The translations under genes and the position numbers were made by a program. DNA of 64,000 nucleotides from Methylomonas methanica. Lineage in GTDB: Bacteria > Pseudomonadota > Gammaproteobacteria > Methylococcales > Methylomonadaceae. This document shows positions 43,725-52,578 of the stretch, one piece after another; position 1 is the stretch's first letter; every line of letters begins with the position of its first letter. The notes under the pieces were generated by a model. That model had not been told where the DNA came from. It saw nothing but the letters and a program-made list of their open reading frames with translations, and ran no database searches. The DNA lies in NCBI GenBank assembly GCA_001644045.1, contig LUUF01000056.1, forward strand, positions 117,449 to 181,448. Reading direction: 5' to 3'.

Positions 43725-45686
43725 TTACTTTCGGTCCTTAGACATCAATGGCCAATCTTCCGGCACCAGTGCAGGCGGTTTGGTCCATGGCTGTTCAACC
43801 AAAGAATCTTGGAACCACTGGTCTCGAAGATTGGCATGTTCGGTCACGATGAGCTGGAAGCCAGGGGCATCCCTCTTTGTGAAATTCAGCAATAGCTCGA
43901 ACAAGCGACGGACTGCTGCCAGATCGGCGTCTGCCTCCGTTTTCTGAACAGTTCCATCCGCTTCTTGGTAGACCTTTTCCGAAGGGAAATAGACTTGGGT
44001 TGGCTGGTCGATAAGCAGAAACTGAGGAATCGGGCAGTTATTTTTCGAGGCGAAAAGATGTAGTGCCAGCAATGCCGAGAGGTGATAGGCCAGATGGTTC
44101 TCACCACCACCGGTTCGGCTCATAGGAACCGGCCGATCTGGGCGGTCGAAAACGATGGTGAGATGATTTAGGTCGAAGCGTGCAGGGAAGGCGCTGAACT
44201 CCGCTTCGAAATTCTGGATGTAACGTGACACCTGTGCAGAGATGTTGTTCACGATTGAAGTTAATCGTTCGTGACTGTCGTCGGCACCGACTTTTTTCTC
44301 AAGTTCTTCTACCTTGAACTTCAGGTGGCGATGCTCTGCTTCGCGCGATACCAACTCCGCATTGGGAACAAGATTCTCCAAGAACAAGCTGATGCGACCC
44401 ACAACTCGTGCAGCCGCATTGTTGCGTGTCCCCATTTGCGCAATCACTTCGTTGGCTGCGATTGCAGCAGACAACTCCGCTTCCTTATTCTTTGTCGCAT
44501 CCACGACCTCGCGTACCTTGTTATCCTGCTCGGCAAGGTATGCCTCCAATTTGGGGCGCTGGCCCGCGACAATGCTCATTTCTTCGTCGAGTATTGCTAG
44601 TTCTTTGAGGAGCACTTGTGCAACAGGTGACTCCAGAGCCAGGTTCGCTTCGCAGAATGGCCACTGCCATTCACCAGTCTCAGGGTTCTTGGGAAGGGCC
44701 TTGATAGAAGCGAGTCGATCTTTTTGCTCCAGCGCCTCACTTTCAAAACCGCCAGCCCGCTTAGAGAATTGGCGAGCGGCATCGACCTTGGATTGGACCT
44801 CCCGCCGGTCCTTGCGTAGCTGGCTAATCTCCTCTTCGAGCCGAGATATTCTTTGACCGTCATCGTCGGGAACCGAGGCTGGCTTCCATTGCAAGGCAGT
44901 ACGTAGGGCGTCGATCACGCCATCCGGCCCAGCCTGTTGATTCTCCGGCGCGATGATGCCAACCACCATGGCCTCCGAGAAAAGGCTGATTCCCTTCTGT
45001 TGAGACGTATCAATGGCATTCCGAGCCTGTTCGAGGAGCTTTGCGTTGAGCTTCAGCTCACGCTGTGCTGTGCGCAGTTTGGCTTCCAGCTCATACCGGT
45101 CATTGGAGGAAATGCCAAGAAGAATCGGCAACGTGTCGCGGATCGCCTGTGGCTGAAACGCTTCATTCTGACGATACAAAAGTTGATCTTTGTTGGCGAC
45201 AATGCCCTGTTTCTGGAATAAGTAGTAGTAAGTGTGCTTGACGTTCGCGTCATAGCTTTCCCGGCTGTGGTCTATCGCAACATCTGTACGATTCTCCGGG
45301 ATGCCCAACAGCCTCGATAGCAGTGCAACCACCGCATCATCATCGGTGTTGACCGCCAATTCCTTAAAGTCAGGGACTGCCAGTCGATTTCCCCTTCGCT
45401 GCATGGCGGTACTGCAGCTTGTACCACCGGCGCTTGGCGTGGGCTTTGCAATAAGTACCTGTTCCTGGGGAAATTGATAGACAATAGCGAACCACGCCAC
45501 CTTGTCGCGAATGATGCCTTCCGGAACATTGAAAGTTGAGCGCCCCATGCAGTATTCGATGATCTCGGAGAGTGCTGATTTTCCGGTGGAGGAACGACCG
45601 GTGATGACGTTCAAACCATCCACTTTGAATTGAAGATCTCGGCGCTGCCCGTCGTGACTGTAGATATGAATCGATTTGATTTTCAT
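43725..45686 (-). CDS. ABC-three-component system ATPase (DUF3732)
   Basis: A 653-residue SMC/RecN-like ATPase. Walker A is GRSSTGKS (30-37). A long coiled-coil region occupies about residues 200-440. The signature is in MSRTGGGENHLAYHLSALLA, Walker B is FLLIDQPTQVYFP (Asp560) and the H-loop His is in IVTEHANLRDQ (about 617). The DQPTQVYFP strip is diagnostic of DUF3732, the ATPase of ABC-3C conflict systems. It presumably senses a phage or DNA signal and drives the effector. Overlaps the middle component by 4 bases. Confidence 0.88.
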   Translation of the reverse strand: MKIKSIHIYSHDGQRRDLQFKVDGLNVITGRSSTGKSALSEIIEYCMGRSTFNVPEGIIRDKVAWFAIVYQFPQEQVLIAKPTPSAGGTSCSTAMQRRGNRLAVPDFKELAVNTDDDAVVALLSRLLGIPENRTDVAIDHSRESYDANVKHTYYYLFQKQGIVANKDQLLYRQNEAFQPQAIRDTLPILLGISSNDRYELEAKLRTAQRELKLNAKLLEQARNAIDTSQQKGISLFSEAMVVGIIAPENQQAGPDGVIDALRTALQWKPASVPDDDGQRISRLEEEISQLRKDRREVQSKVDAARQFSKRAGGFESEALEQKDRLASIKALPKNPETGEWQWPFCEANLALESPVAQVLLKELAILDEEMSIVAGQRPKLEAYLAEQDNKVREVVDATKNKEAELSAAIAANEVIAQMGTRNNAAARVVGRISLFLENLVPNAELVSREAEHRHLKFKVEELEKKVGADDSHERLTSIVNNISAQVSRYIQNFEAEFSAFPARFDLNHLTIVFDRPDRPVPMSRTGGGENHLAYHLSALLALHLFASKNNCPIPQFLLIDQPTQVYFPSEKVYQEADGTVQKTEADADLAAVRRLFELLLNFTKRDAPGFQLIVTEHANLRDQWFQDSLVEQPWTKPPALVPEDWPLMSKDRK

Positions 45687-46171
45687 GGGCGTATTCCAAA
45701 TGTTGTGTACACCGTCACGCGGTCTGCAATGCGCGCGAATTCTTTTCCAACAATGCGTGCGACGCGCTGGCAGGAGATGGACTCATTGGTCCCCGTCACC
45801 GATTTCCTCACGCGTTTCGGCACAGTCTTCAACCTGCCATCTTGCGACACGACAAAACATCCTCGCTCCATCAGCACGCCAAACGCTTCGAGCGCAAACG
45901 GCAGCAGATCGCGGGCGCGGTCGGCGAAGCCAACCAGCAACTGAGGATTTTTTTCGACGATTTTCAGAAGATAGCTGCGAGAACTGCCCGCGATCACTTC
46001 GCGAGAGTCTTTCTGCAAACACAGCGGTAACACCAGCAGCGCAAGAGAGAACGGCATGCCGTCCGGGTTCTCTTCCTCGTAGCCCTGCAATGCCCTGAAT
46101 AGAACCAGGCCGCAGAACGCGGGATTGAAAAGATTTTTGACTTCAAATGGTCGTTGGTCCCATCTTTTCAT
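45683..46171 (-). CDS. ABC-3C middle component
   Basis: A 162-residue mostly helical protein: FNPAFCGLVLFRALQGYEEE, MPFSLALLVLPLCLQKDSRE and a winged-helix-like region (ALEAFGVLMERGCFVVSQDG). This is the shape of the small middle component encoded between effector and DUF3732 ATPase in ABC-3C operons. No catalytic motif. 4-base overlaps on both sides show tight coupling of the three genes. Confidence 0.75.
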   Translation of the reverse strand: MKRWDQRPFEVKNLFNPAFCGLVLFRALQGYEEENPDGMPFSLALLVLPLCLQKDSREVIAGSSRSYLLKIVEKNPQLLVGFADRARDLLPFALEAFGVLMERGCFVVSQDGRLKTVPKRVRKSVTGTNESISCQRVARIVGKEFARIADRVTVYTTFGIRP

Positions 46172-47388
46172 TCTGCGGCCCCCAACAACTGTCCGACACG
46201 ATCAAGGAAACGTGGGTGCCAATAGACTCTTGGTAGCGGTCGGCTGTTCGCAAGAATATGAAATCCGCCGCGGACAACATAAGGCTCGGTCACACGCTCC
46301 CGAATGCGAAGAGCGCTGCTGTCACCACTTACTAAGTCAGCCCATCGATACAGTGCTTTGCCCGCTTCCAAGAGAACTGAATCCGCACTGTCCTCATCAA
46401 GTTCCTCGAAGACCACATCCCGGTAGCGACTCCATTCATCCACAAGTCGGTCTTCGTATTCTTCCATTTCTCCCGAAACAAGAAGGTTTTGGCGAGCCCA
46501 AGAAGACCGCTGCTCGAAAGCTCGGTAGTAGTCCAATATGGCATTGCGAATGCGGTTGGAGGCAATACCAATTTCTCGCAGTTGGACAACAAACAGCCGC
46601 GGATCATTGTCTGCGTCAATTTCCCCAGCGGGTACCATCCCTCGGAAAGTGATTGGGAGGTTGTCCGACTTGTACTCCTCAGCAAATGCCGAAAGCTTGT
46701 CCGATATTTCGTAGCCGAAGATCGCGTCTGTACGCTTTCCGACCAAAAGATTGACGATGGTGTCATTCCACCAACCTTCGAGGCGCTCGAAGATGGCGTC
46801 GCGGCTGTCGCGCCGGATGCTGCGCATGTGCTGGTCTTTGATAATTGAAGGCACATCGTCGATGCGCGGTCCGCCATCAAATATCACGATGCGCGAAAGG
46901 AAGTCCTCCTTCTCGTCATCGTTGAGTTTATGGAACTCGGTGGCGATTTCACCAATGAGCTTCGATTCGGATTTGGCGAGAACATCGGCAGCAACCTGCG
47001 ACAGGGATCCAGTCGCGTCGTCTGTCGGAGGTTCCGCTAGGAAGCGCTGTAAAAACGAGGTATCTGAAACAGTGCCTGTCGAAAACAGGAAGAAGCGGAG
47101 ACTTGCCTCGCTGCGTCCATCACGGTTATAGCGGGCCAGCCAGATTCGGACCGATTTCCAGAAGTCGGTCGAAAGGTCCGTCAAACGATCACCCACTCCC
47201 TTGTGCTTGAGCGAGGCAAGTGTTTTGACGCCATCCTTGTCAAGGAAGTCAAGGTCATCATCCTTTTCAATTAGAACCGATGTGCTCTCCGGTAGCTGCA
47301 AGAGCCTAAGCAGGGCGAAGCGAGGCTGATAAATGTATCCCAGGCCTTGCTCTCCGGCAGAATACTGATCGGTGGAAGCCTTCCCCAT
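46168..47388 (-). CDS. ABC-3C effector protein with a nuclease-like N-terminus
   Basis: A 406-residue protein, first gene of the three-gene unit. The N-terminal ~170 residues look like a restriction-type domain of the DUF4297/Cap4 kind: LGYIYQPRFALLRLLQLPES, IEKDDDLDFLD (Glu41, Asp43-47) and TLASLKHK (Ser59-Lys63), that is, an acidic pair followed by a xxK-like strand, though the Gln/Lys pattern is weak. The C-terminal ~200 residues (YEISDKLSAFAEEYKSDNLP, VQLREIGIASNRIRNAILDY, EDRLVDEWSRY) are the ABC-3C C-terminal domain that links to the middle component. Likely cuts nucleic acid when the ATPase is triggered; nuclease call tentative. Confidence 0.75.
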   Translation of the reverse strand: MGKASTDQYSAGEQGLGYIYQPRFALLRLLQLPESTSVLIEKDDDLDFLDKDGVKTLASLKHKGVGDRLTDLSTDFWKSVRIWLARYNRDGRSEASLRFFLFSTGTVSDTSFLQRFLAEPPTDDATGSLSQVAADVLAKSESKLIGEIATEFHKLNDDEKEDFLSRIVIFDGGPRIDDVPSIIKDQHMRSIRRDSRDAIFERLEGWWNDTIVNLLVGKRTDAIFGYEISDKLSAFAEEYKSDNLPITFRGMVPAGEIDADNDPRLFVVQLREIGIASNRIRNAILDYYRAFEQRSSWARQNLLVSGEMEEYEDRLVDEWSRYRDVVFEELDEDSADSVLLEAGKALYRWADLVSGDSSALRIRERVTEPYVVRGGFHILANSRPLPRVYWHPRFLDRVGQLLGAAE

Positions 47389-47845
47389 GCCCTAGTCCTC
47401 ATCTCCATAATTCTGCGATTGAGTAGTCGAAAGTGACATGAAGGAATTTAAGCTTGAACCAATTTTGCTTGGTCTGCTCCGCTCGCATCCCTCCTGATGC
47501 CTAAGTCGTTTCTGCTCACTTTTTATCAATAGTAACAAATCGATTCTTTAATTGGGAGCTATTGGGTAGTCAGGAGAGCTATATGCTTACCCTATTCAGA
47601 AGATCACTCCTCTCCACCATTGAGGATGATTGCTAAAGCTTACAGCAAAAAAACTTCTTATACGCTGTTACCGCTCATTGGGAGGCTGTTCCGTCCTTGT
47701 AGCTACGCCTGCTTTTGGCTGAACACTTGCCACTGGCCGTTTCGTTTCGTCTGGCAGGTCTTGGTCGAGCCAAACCGTTAATCACCGGAGAGGTTTTGAG
47801 AAGAATGCTCAATGTGATTCCTAACAAAAAGATCCATGTAATTGG
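47389..47845. other. Gene-free stretch between ABC-3C and flhC-like genes
   Basis: About 460 AT-rich bases. I see no real gene, repeat or operator. It should hold the ABC-3C promoter. Confidence 0.4.
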
Positions 47846-48388
47846 TCAAGTTCCTTTGATACGCAGATTTTTCAATGCGCAAATTTGGCAAATCGGTGGG
47901 TAGTTGGTGCAGTAAATAATGAAATAATTCCTGCTACAACTCGAGCAGTACTGTAAGTCCGCGGAGCCAATTTTGATGGCATGCGCAATCACCCAGGCTT
48001 CATCAAAATTAGCAGGCCTTATCCGGCCGTATGGTCGACGTTCTCGAATATGGCCTGGAAACATATTGCAGAAATAGTCCCAGGCAAACACGATGGCGTT
48101 TATATCCATATTGGTTTTGATGTCTACGCGACTGGCACTGCGATAAATCGAAGCAAACAATGCTATATACAGAAACGATTCCCTAGTATGTGGAATAGCT
48201 TCAACACTGGGAATGACACCCGAAATAGGTCGCTCTTTATGCAGCGAATAGTAGATATAGCGAAGATCTTTAGGGCGGAGGATCCTGATAATTTGTCTGA
48301 CAATTGAAGTACGCAATTTCCGTTTTAAAAGTTCGTAAGCCAGGTTATGTTCCTTCAACCCTGATTGATACGCACTCAACAGCGTCAT
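47846..48388 (-). CDS. FlhC-like transcriptional activator (SetC counterpart)
   Basis: A 180-residue protein similar to FlhC. N-terminal helices (YELLKRKLRTSIVRQIIRIL) are followed by a FlhC-like middle and a C-terminal zinc site with cysteines in LQYCSSC and IYCTNYPPICQIC, matching the four-cysteine cluster of FlhC. In SXT/R391 elements the FlhC/FlhD homologues SetC and SetD activate the int and tra promoters. Overlaps the flhD-like gene as ATGA. Not a flagellar regulator here: no flagellar genes are present. Confidence 0.85.
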   Translation of the reverse strand: MTLLSAYQSGLKEHNLAYELLKRKLRTSIVRQIIRILRPKDLRYIYYSLHKERPISGVIPSVEAIPHTRESFLYIALFASIYRSASRVDIKTNMDINAIVFAWDYFCNMFPGHIRERRPYGRIRPANFDEAWVIAHAIKIGSADLQYCSSCSRNYFIIYCTNYPPICQICALKNLRIKGT

Positions 48389-48693
48389 GACTTATCAGTG
48401 GGGCAGGGCAAAAACAGTAATAACTCACTAGCTCGAGACTCCGCTGAATCATCTTCTGCATTTGCTTTTTGTAGAAACTCTTCCCATTGGTTAGGGTTAA
48501 AGCGCGGTGCAAATTTCAAGTAATCGCTTCGGGCAAGCAGCTTGAACTGCTTGATCGACATACCTCTGATTAATGCAATGGCTTCGGGCGTCAGTCCCAG
48601 GCAAAACATGGCTTTATGTTCATTACCGGCTAAGATCAATTCCTTGGCCGCAATAAGATAATCCAGATTCAGGTTGTACAGATTATCGTCCAT
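48385..48693 (-). CDS. FlhD-like transcriptional activator (SetD counterpart)
   Basis: A 102-residue protein with the FlhD core YNLNLDYLIAAKELILAG then NEHKAMFCLGLTPEAI, close in pattern to E. coli FlhD (YDINLSYLLLAQRLI...AMFRLGI). Start ATG 48693 gives the family N-terminus; it follows the slt gene by 11 bases. Forms the hetero-oligomer with the FlhC-like product. Together they are the likely switch for transfer, and the three 32-bp palindromes are candidate sites. Confidence 0.85.
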   Translation of the reverse strand: MDDNLYNLNLDYLIAAKELILAGNEHKAMFCLGLTPEAIALIRGMSIKQFKLLARSDYLKFAPRFNPNQWEEFLQKANAEDDSAESRASELLLFLPCPTDKS

Positions 48694-48704
48694 CCCGTTA
48701 GACC

Positions 48705-49361
48705 TTAGATCAAGGTCCTGATTTGGTTGGCAACCGCAATGACTCGTTGCCCATACTGAACTGCGGACTGTGCACTTTGCCAACTGTGATACCGACCTAT
48801 GCCTAATTCCAGATTGGTGGGTGACGACTGAATTGCCTCCGCTAATATATTGGCGCCGATTTCAAGGTTGGTGACGGGGTTGAGCAGTTGCTCCGGTTTA
48901 TCGACTTTGTGGCCATGCCAGTAAAGATTAATTTGCATCAGGCCAATGTCAATGTGCCGATTGCCCTCGGTAAGGGTTTTAAGGAGAACGTGTTGAGCCT
49001 CCTGTTTTGTAGTCGAAATAATCGATTTGCCCGATTTGTTGAGAGCCCAGGGCCATGGCGTTATGGTGGCATAGTCATCGCTATTGGCGGATTCAACAAG
49101 TGCAACTGCATACAAAATATATGGATCAAGACGATGCCTACTTGCTACTTGTCCCCACAGCGTGTTTCGTAATTTAATGGTAGATGCCGTAATGTGTTGG
49201 CTGTTGCTATTCGCCTGGATAGAATCAGCGGCCATTGATTCAATTGGTTGGCCGATAATGCAAAGGCCGCCGATCATGCCAATCCATAAGTGCTTAACAG
49301 TGTTTTGGATTGAAATGCCAGGGAGCTTAAATTCTTGAATTTTTGAATGAATAATGGACAT
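48705..49361 (-). CDS. Exported lytic transglycosylase (SLT domain)
   Basis: A 218-residue protein with a membrane/signal segment (HLWIGMIGGLCIIGQPIES) and an SLT domain: YAVALVESANSDDY (catalytic Glu), WPWALNKSGKS, IGLMQINLYWHGHK and LGIGRYHSWQSA. Cuts peptidoglycan to let the conjugation channel through. The start at ATG 49361 gives a proper signal segment; longer upstream readings do not. First gene of slt-flhD-flhC, the same set as in the regulatory end of SXT-like elements. Confidence 0.82.
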   Translation of the reverse strand: MSIIHSKIQEFKLPGISIQNTVKHLWIGMIGGLCIIGQPIESMAADSIQANSNSQHITASTIKLRNTLWGQVASRHRLDPYILYAVALVESANSDDYATITPWPWALNKSGKSIISTTKQEAQHVLLKTLTEGNRHIDIGLMQINLYWHGHKVDKPEQLLNPVTNLEIGANILAEAIQSSPTNLELGIGRYHSWQSAQSAVQYGQRVIAVANQIRTLI

Positions 49362-49634
49362 AGCAAACTCACTGTATTGGTTTTGACGCGAGTTTACGAC
49401 TTTGCTAAATATTCTATATGTTCGAAAAACCTCCTTTTTAGCTGTTATTCGATCTTTTGAGTTTGGCCTTACTCTGCGCTTGACTCTATAAACAGAAGGG
49501 CAGTGATGACGAGGGTTGTCAGAAGGTGGACTAGGTTTATGTGCGCCACCAAGAATATTTTTATGGCGCGATTTTTCGTTTGGTGACATATTAAATGGCA
49601 CAATAAAGTCAATCGCGACACCAAGAATCAAATC
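49362..49634. other. Divergent promoter region between slt and fic
   Basis: About 270 bases between divergent genes. No clear palindromic operator and no SetR-type repressor gene is present next to it. Confidence 0.4.
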
Positions 49635-51044
49635 ATGCCAAAAATAGTCCCATCAGAAGAGCTGGATCGAGTCGAGAAGTTGATTGCCCAATATCCTGAA
49701 GGTATTGGTGCAAAGGACATTGCGCAACAGCTAGACTTTGAAATCAAGGGCCGTACTTTGCAACGCCGCCTGGCTACATTGGTAGCAGAGCGTCGCATTG
49801 TTAGCGAAGGCGATGGGCGAGCACTGAAGTATAAGGTTGCAAAGCTTGGTCAGGGTGTCGACTCGGTTGATGTCGTTGATGGTTCAAGCCGACATTTCGT
49901 TGACGAAGTCTATATTCCTATTTCGCCAGAAGGCGAAGAGATTAAGTCCTTTATTCGTCAACCTCGGACACAACGATCTCCCGTCAGCTACCAACCGGAT
50001 TTTTTGGGGCAGTACTATCCAAACAACACCTATTACTTACCAGCCAGTTTACGTAAACAATTGCATGCCTTGGGCCGGTCGCCGGCTGAACAAACCCCGG
50101 CAGGCACGTTTGCTCGTGACATATTGAATCGCTTACTCATTGATTTATCGTGGGCTTCATCACGATTGGAAGGCAATACCTATAGCCGACTGGATACCGA
50201 ACGCTTGATTGAATTCGGTCAGGCGGCTGAAGGTAAGGATGTCATGGAAACCCAGATGATCCTCAACCACAAGTCGGCTATTGAATATTTGGTACGCGAC
50301 ACCGAGCATGCCGACGTTGCAGCAGAAACTATTATTGCCGTACATGCATTTCTGTCAGATGGTTTGTTAGCGGACCCGATGAGTTGTGGTCGCCTGCGCA
50401 ACCGTGCAGTCGATATCGGGGGCAGTGTTTATTTGCCGATTGCGATGCCGCAACGGATTGCGGAGTTATTCGGGATTGTCATGAATATGGCAGCTGAAAT
50501 CAACGATCCGTTTGAACAATCATTTTTCCTGATGGTGCATTTGCCCTACTTGCAGCCTTTCGAAGACGTCAACAAACGGGTTTCGCGGTTGGCGGCTAAT
50601 ATCCCGCTGATTCAGCACAATCTGTGCCCGCTGTCCTTTATCGACGTGCCGCAGCAGGCTTACGTGGATGCGGTTCTCGGAGTCTATGAGCTGAACCGAA
50701 TTGAATTGTTAAGAGACGTTTATATTTGGGCGTACGAGCGTTCATGTCAGCAATATGTTGCCGTACAGCAGCAGCTCGTGCCGCCGGACATCGTTCGATT
50801 ACGATATCGAAACGAACTGGCCGAAGTAATACGAGCCATTGTCAGGGAGGGAACGACTGCGGATGAAACATCGATCATGGCAAGGATTCCAGATTCAGTG
50901 TCTACAGAAGACAAGCAACGATTCATTATTTTGATACAAAACGAACTTAAAACTTTGCATGCGGGAAATGCCATTCGTTTCGGGCTGCGTCCGCTGGAGT
51001 TTTCAGTATGGCAACAACAATACAAAACTGATCATGTGGAATAA
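49635..51044 (+). CDS. Fic/DOC-family protein with altered catalytic motif
   Basis: A 469-residue protein. Residues about 1-70 form a winged helix (GIGAKDIAQQLD...RTLQRRLATL). The inhibitory helix SSRLEG (Ser175-Glu179) precedes the Fic domain (about 175-345). The active-site loop reads LQPFEDVNKRVSR (307-315), whereas active enzymes have HPFx(D/E)GN(G/K)R; the catalytic His is Gln307 and the Gly is Val312. Normal AMP transfer is therefore unlikely, unless the residue is replaced functionally; this Q-form recurs in a subfamily I have seen in other genomes. A C-terminal helical/winged region follows. Last gene before the element junction, possibly a maintenance or regulatory gene. Confidence 0.85.
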   Translation: MPKIVPSEELDRVEKLIAQYPEGIGAKDIAQQLDFEIKGRTLQRRLATLVAERRIVSEGDGRALKYKVAKLGQGVDSVDVVDGSSRHFVDEVYIPISPEGEEIKSFIRQPRTQRSPVSYQPDFLGQYYPNNTYYLPASLRKQLHALGRSPAEQTPAGTFARDILNRLLIDLSWASSRLEGNTYSRLDTERLIEFGQAAEGKDVMETQMILNHKSAIEYLVRDTEHADVAAETIIAVHAFLSDGLLADPMSCGRLRNRAVDIGGSVYLPIAMPQRIAELFGIVMNMAAEINDPFEQSFFLMVHLPYLQPFEDVNKRVSRLAANIPLIQHNLCPLSFIDVPQQAYVDAVLGVYELNRIELLRDVYIWAYERSCQQYVAVQQQLVPPDIVRLRYRNELAEVIRAIVREGTTADETSIMARIPDSVSTEDKQRFIILIQNELKTLHAGNAIRFGLRPLEFSVWQQQYKTDHVE

Positions 51045-51237
51045 TATATTTCATTACTAGATCGTTACCATCAGTTGTGCCTGGCGCCTGATTTGGAACA
51101 TGCGTCGGTGTAGCAGTGGTGTAGTAAAATTGTAGTACTGTAAGATATAAATGACGTTGATGTTGGTGTCACTGTAGTAGGGTTTAAAATTGCGAGATCT
51201 GCAAGTTGTTGATTTTATTGGTTGATAAAAAACTCTA
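51045..51237. other. Region between fic and the att site
   Basis: About 190 AT-rich bases with no gene; end of the element. Confidence 0.45.
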
Positions 51238-51287
51238 TTTGACTGGGGGACAAGGGGTCGTGGGTTCGAATCCCGCCGTCCCGACCA
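51238..51287 (+). tRNA. 3' fragment of tRNA-Pro (GGG), element attachment site
   Basis: Fifty bases equal the anticodon arm to the CCA end of a tRNA. The anticodon loop CTGGGGG (U33, GGG at 34-36) is flanked by TTTGA/ACAAG (four of five pairs). The variable loop is GGGTC, the T arm is GTGGG-TTCGAAT-CCCGC, the acceptor strand is CGTCCCG, then A and CCA. No D arm or 5' acceptor (CGGGACG) is upstream. A tRNA 3' end cut off like this is the classic scar of integration into a tRNA gene. It marks the right end of the element. Confidence 0.8.
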
Positions 51288-51320
51288 AGTTTTTTGAGAT
51301 AGACGGTTGAAAATAGAATA

Positions 51321-51352
51321 GCCCGCAAGTTATCCGACTTGGCGGGTTTTTT
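51321..51352 (+). terminator. Rho-independent terminator behind the tRNA-Pro 3' end
   Basis: Stem CCCGCAAGT with ACTTGGCGGG (one bulged G) followed by TTTTTT. Probably the native terminator of the tRNA-Pro locus. Confidence 0.85.
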
Positions 51353-51495
51353 ATTGTCTGGAAAACTATAGAAAGATACTTAAGTAATTTTGTTTTTGAT
51401 ATTTGGTTAATAACTGGCTTGGTTGATGAAATTTAATTCAATGAATACAGCGGCTAATATTTCGTTTTATCAACTATTTAGATAGGCGTAATACC

Positions 51496-52578
51496 ATGCT
51501 GAACAGTTTGCGAAACAATATCGTTGTACATCGCCCAAATCAGTTATCCAGGCAATGGGCGCAACGCATCGTCAACCGATATGCGGCCAACGCCAAAGTA
51601 AGCGAGGTGGATGTTCAATCCGTCAATATAGGCACATCGACGCGCTTGCGACTCACCGTAAAGCACGACGCCATGGGTATAGTACCAAGTCGATGGTTTG
51701 TAAAAACGCCGTCGCTGGCCATTAAATCCAGAGCGATTACCGCGATACCGCGTTTATTGCATAAGGAAGTCCATTTTTATAATTCGCTTTCCCACGGCAC
51801 GCCGGTGAATCTGCCGCAAATTTTAGCGGCACAGAGCCTGTTGGGGCGCGGAACCACGTTAGTGATGACAGACCTAGACGAATTGGGCTACCGGCCAGGG
51901 TTAACCGCCGACGCCTTGTCCTTGGAGCAAGCCAGGAGGGTAGTGGAGAAGCTGGCCGGTTTTCATGCTCACTATTGGGATAACGCCGGTCTACTGAAAA
52001 CGCATCGCTGGTTAAATGGCTTTAGCCATAATGTCGAAAATCATATGGGTACTTTACTGGCGGTGCCGTTGATGAGGCGCGGACTGGAGCGGGCAGGTAG
52101 CTTGGTGCCGAGCAAGCTGCATCGATCCGCGCTGCATTATGCAGCGGACCGGCGGCGAATCACTAAGATCCTGGCAACAGGCGTGCAGACACTGGTGCAC
52201 CATGACTGCCACCCCGGCAACCTATTTTGGAACCAGGCCGAGCCGGGCTTTCTGGATTGGCAATTAGTGCGGATGGGAGAAGGTATCAGTGATCTTGCTT
52301 ATTTTTTGGCTACATCGCTAAAGCCCGAGTCACGACGTACTCATGAAAAACAGCTATTGGAACTGTATTTAGCATCGTTAACAGAGCACGGTATTGGTGG
52401 TCTGGACGAAGAAGTGTATTACCGACGCTACCGCGCTCATTTGGTGTATCCGTTCGAAGCGATGATAGTCACGTTAGCCATCGGCGGCATGATGGAGCAT
52501 AACAGCAACTTGGAATTAATCGCACGCGCTTCGGCGGCAATAGACGATCACGATAGCTACGCGGCGTTGGCCTTATGA
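51496..52578 (+). CDS. Phosphotransferase-family kinase (EcKL/APH-like)
   Basis: A 360-residue protein with a protein-kinase-like fold. The catalytic loop is VHHDCHPGNLFWN and the metal motif is GFLDWQLVRMGEGISDLAYF (His-Asp and FLDWQ are the APH/EcKL signatures). The N-terminal lobe (RWFVKTPSLAIKSRA) holds the ATP-binding Lys. It resembles ecdysteroid-kinase-like and DUF1679 phosphotransferases. The small-molecule substrate is unknown. First gene of the chromosomal side after the att site, with weak TAGGCG upstream. Confidence 0.8.
   Translation: MLNSLRNNIVVHRPNQLSRQWAQRIVNRYAANAKVSEVDVQSVNIGTSTRLRLTVKHDAMGIVPSRWFVKTPSLAIKSRAITAIPRLLHKEVHFYNSLSHGTPVNLPQILAAQSLLGRGTTLVMTDLDELGYRPGLTADALSLEQARRVVEKLAGFHAHYWDNAGLLKTHRWLNGFSHNVENHMGTLLAVPLMRRGLERAGSLVPSKLHRSALHYAADRRRITKILATGVQTLVHHDCHPGNLFWNQAEPGFLDWQLVRMGEGISDLAYFLATSLKPESRRTHEKQLLELYLASLTEHGIGGLDEEVYYRRYRAHLVYPFEAMIVTLAIGGMMEHNSNLELIARASAAIDDHDSYAALAL

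Larger units (their letters stand above)
27022..51287. mobile_element. SXT/R391-related integrative conjugative element, right-hand part
   Basis: Bounded on the right by the tRNA-Pro fragment. It contains traI, traD, DUF4400, trfA-oriV, MobI-like/oriT-like, traFHG, cargo (HET-C-like pair, ABC-3C) and slt-flhD-flhC. No integrase or excisionase is in the window, and traL to traN are absent after DUF4400. The left end is not defined; the metal cargo at 6,400-26,823 may belong to it. Confidence 0.7.

Noticed and set aside
47715..47903. A 62-codon plus-strand frame
   Set aside because: No ribosome site or domain; overlaps the end of the FlhC-like gene on the other strand.
47846..48693. Flagellar master regulator flhDC
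   Set aside because: No flagellar genes nearby; the setting (slt, ICE end) fits SetD/SetC of SXT-type elements better.
51238..51287. Functional tRNA gene
   Set aside because: Only the 3' half is present; there is no D arm or 5' acceptor and one mismatch in the anticodon stem.
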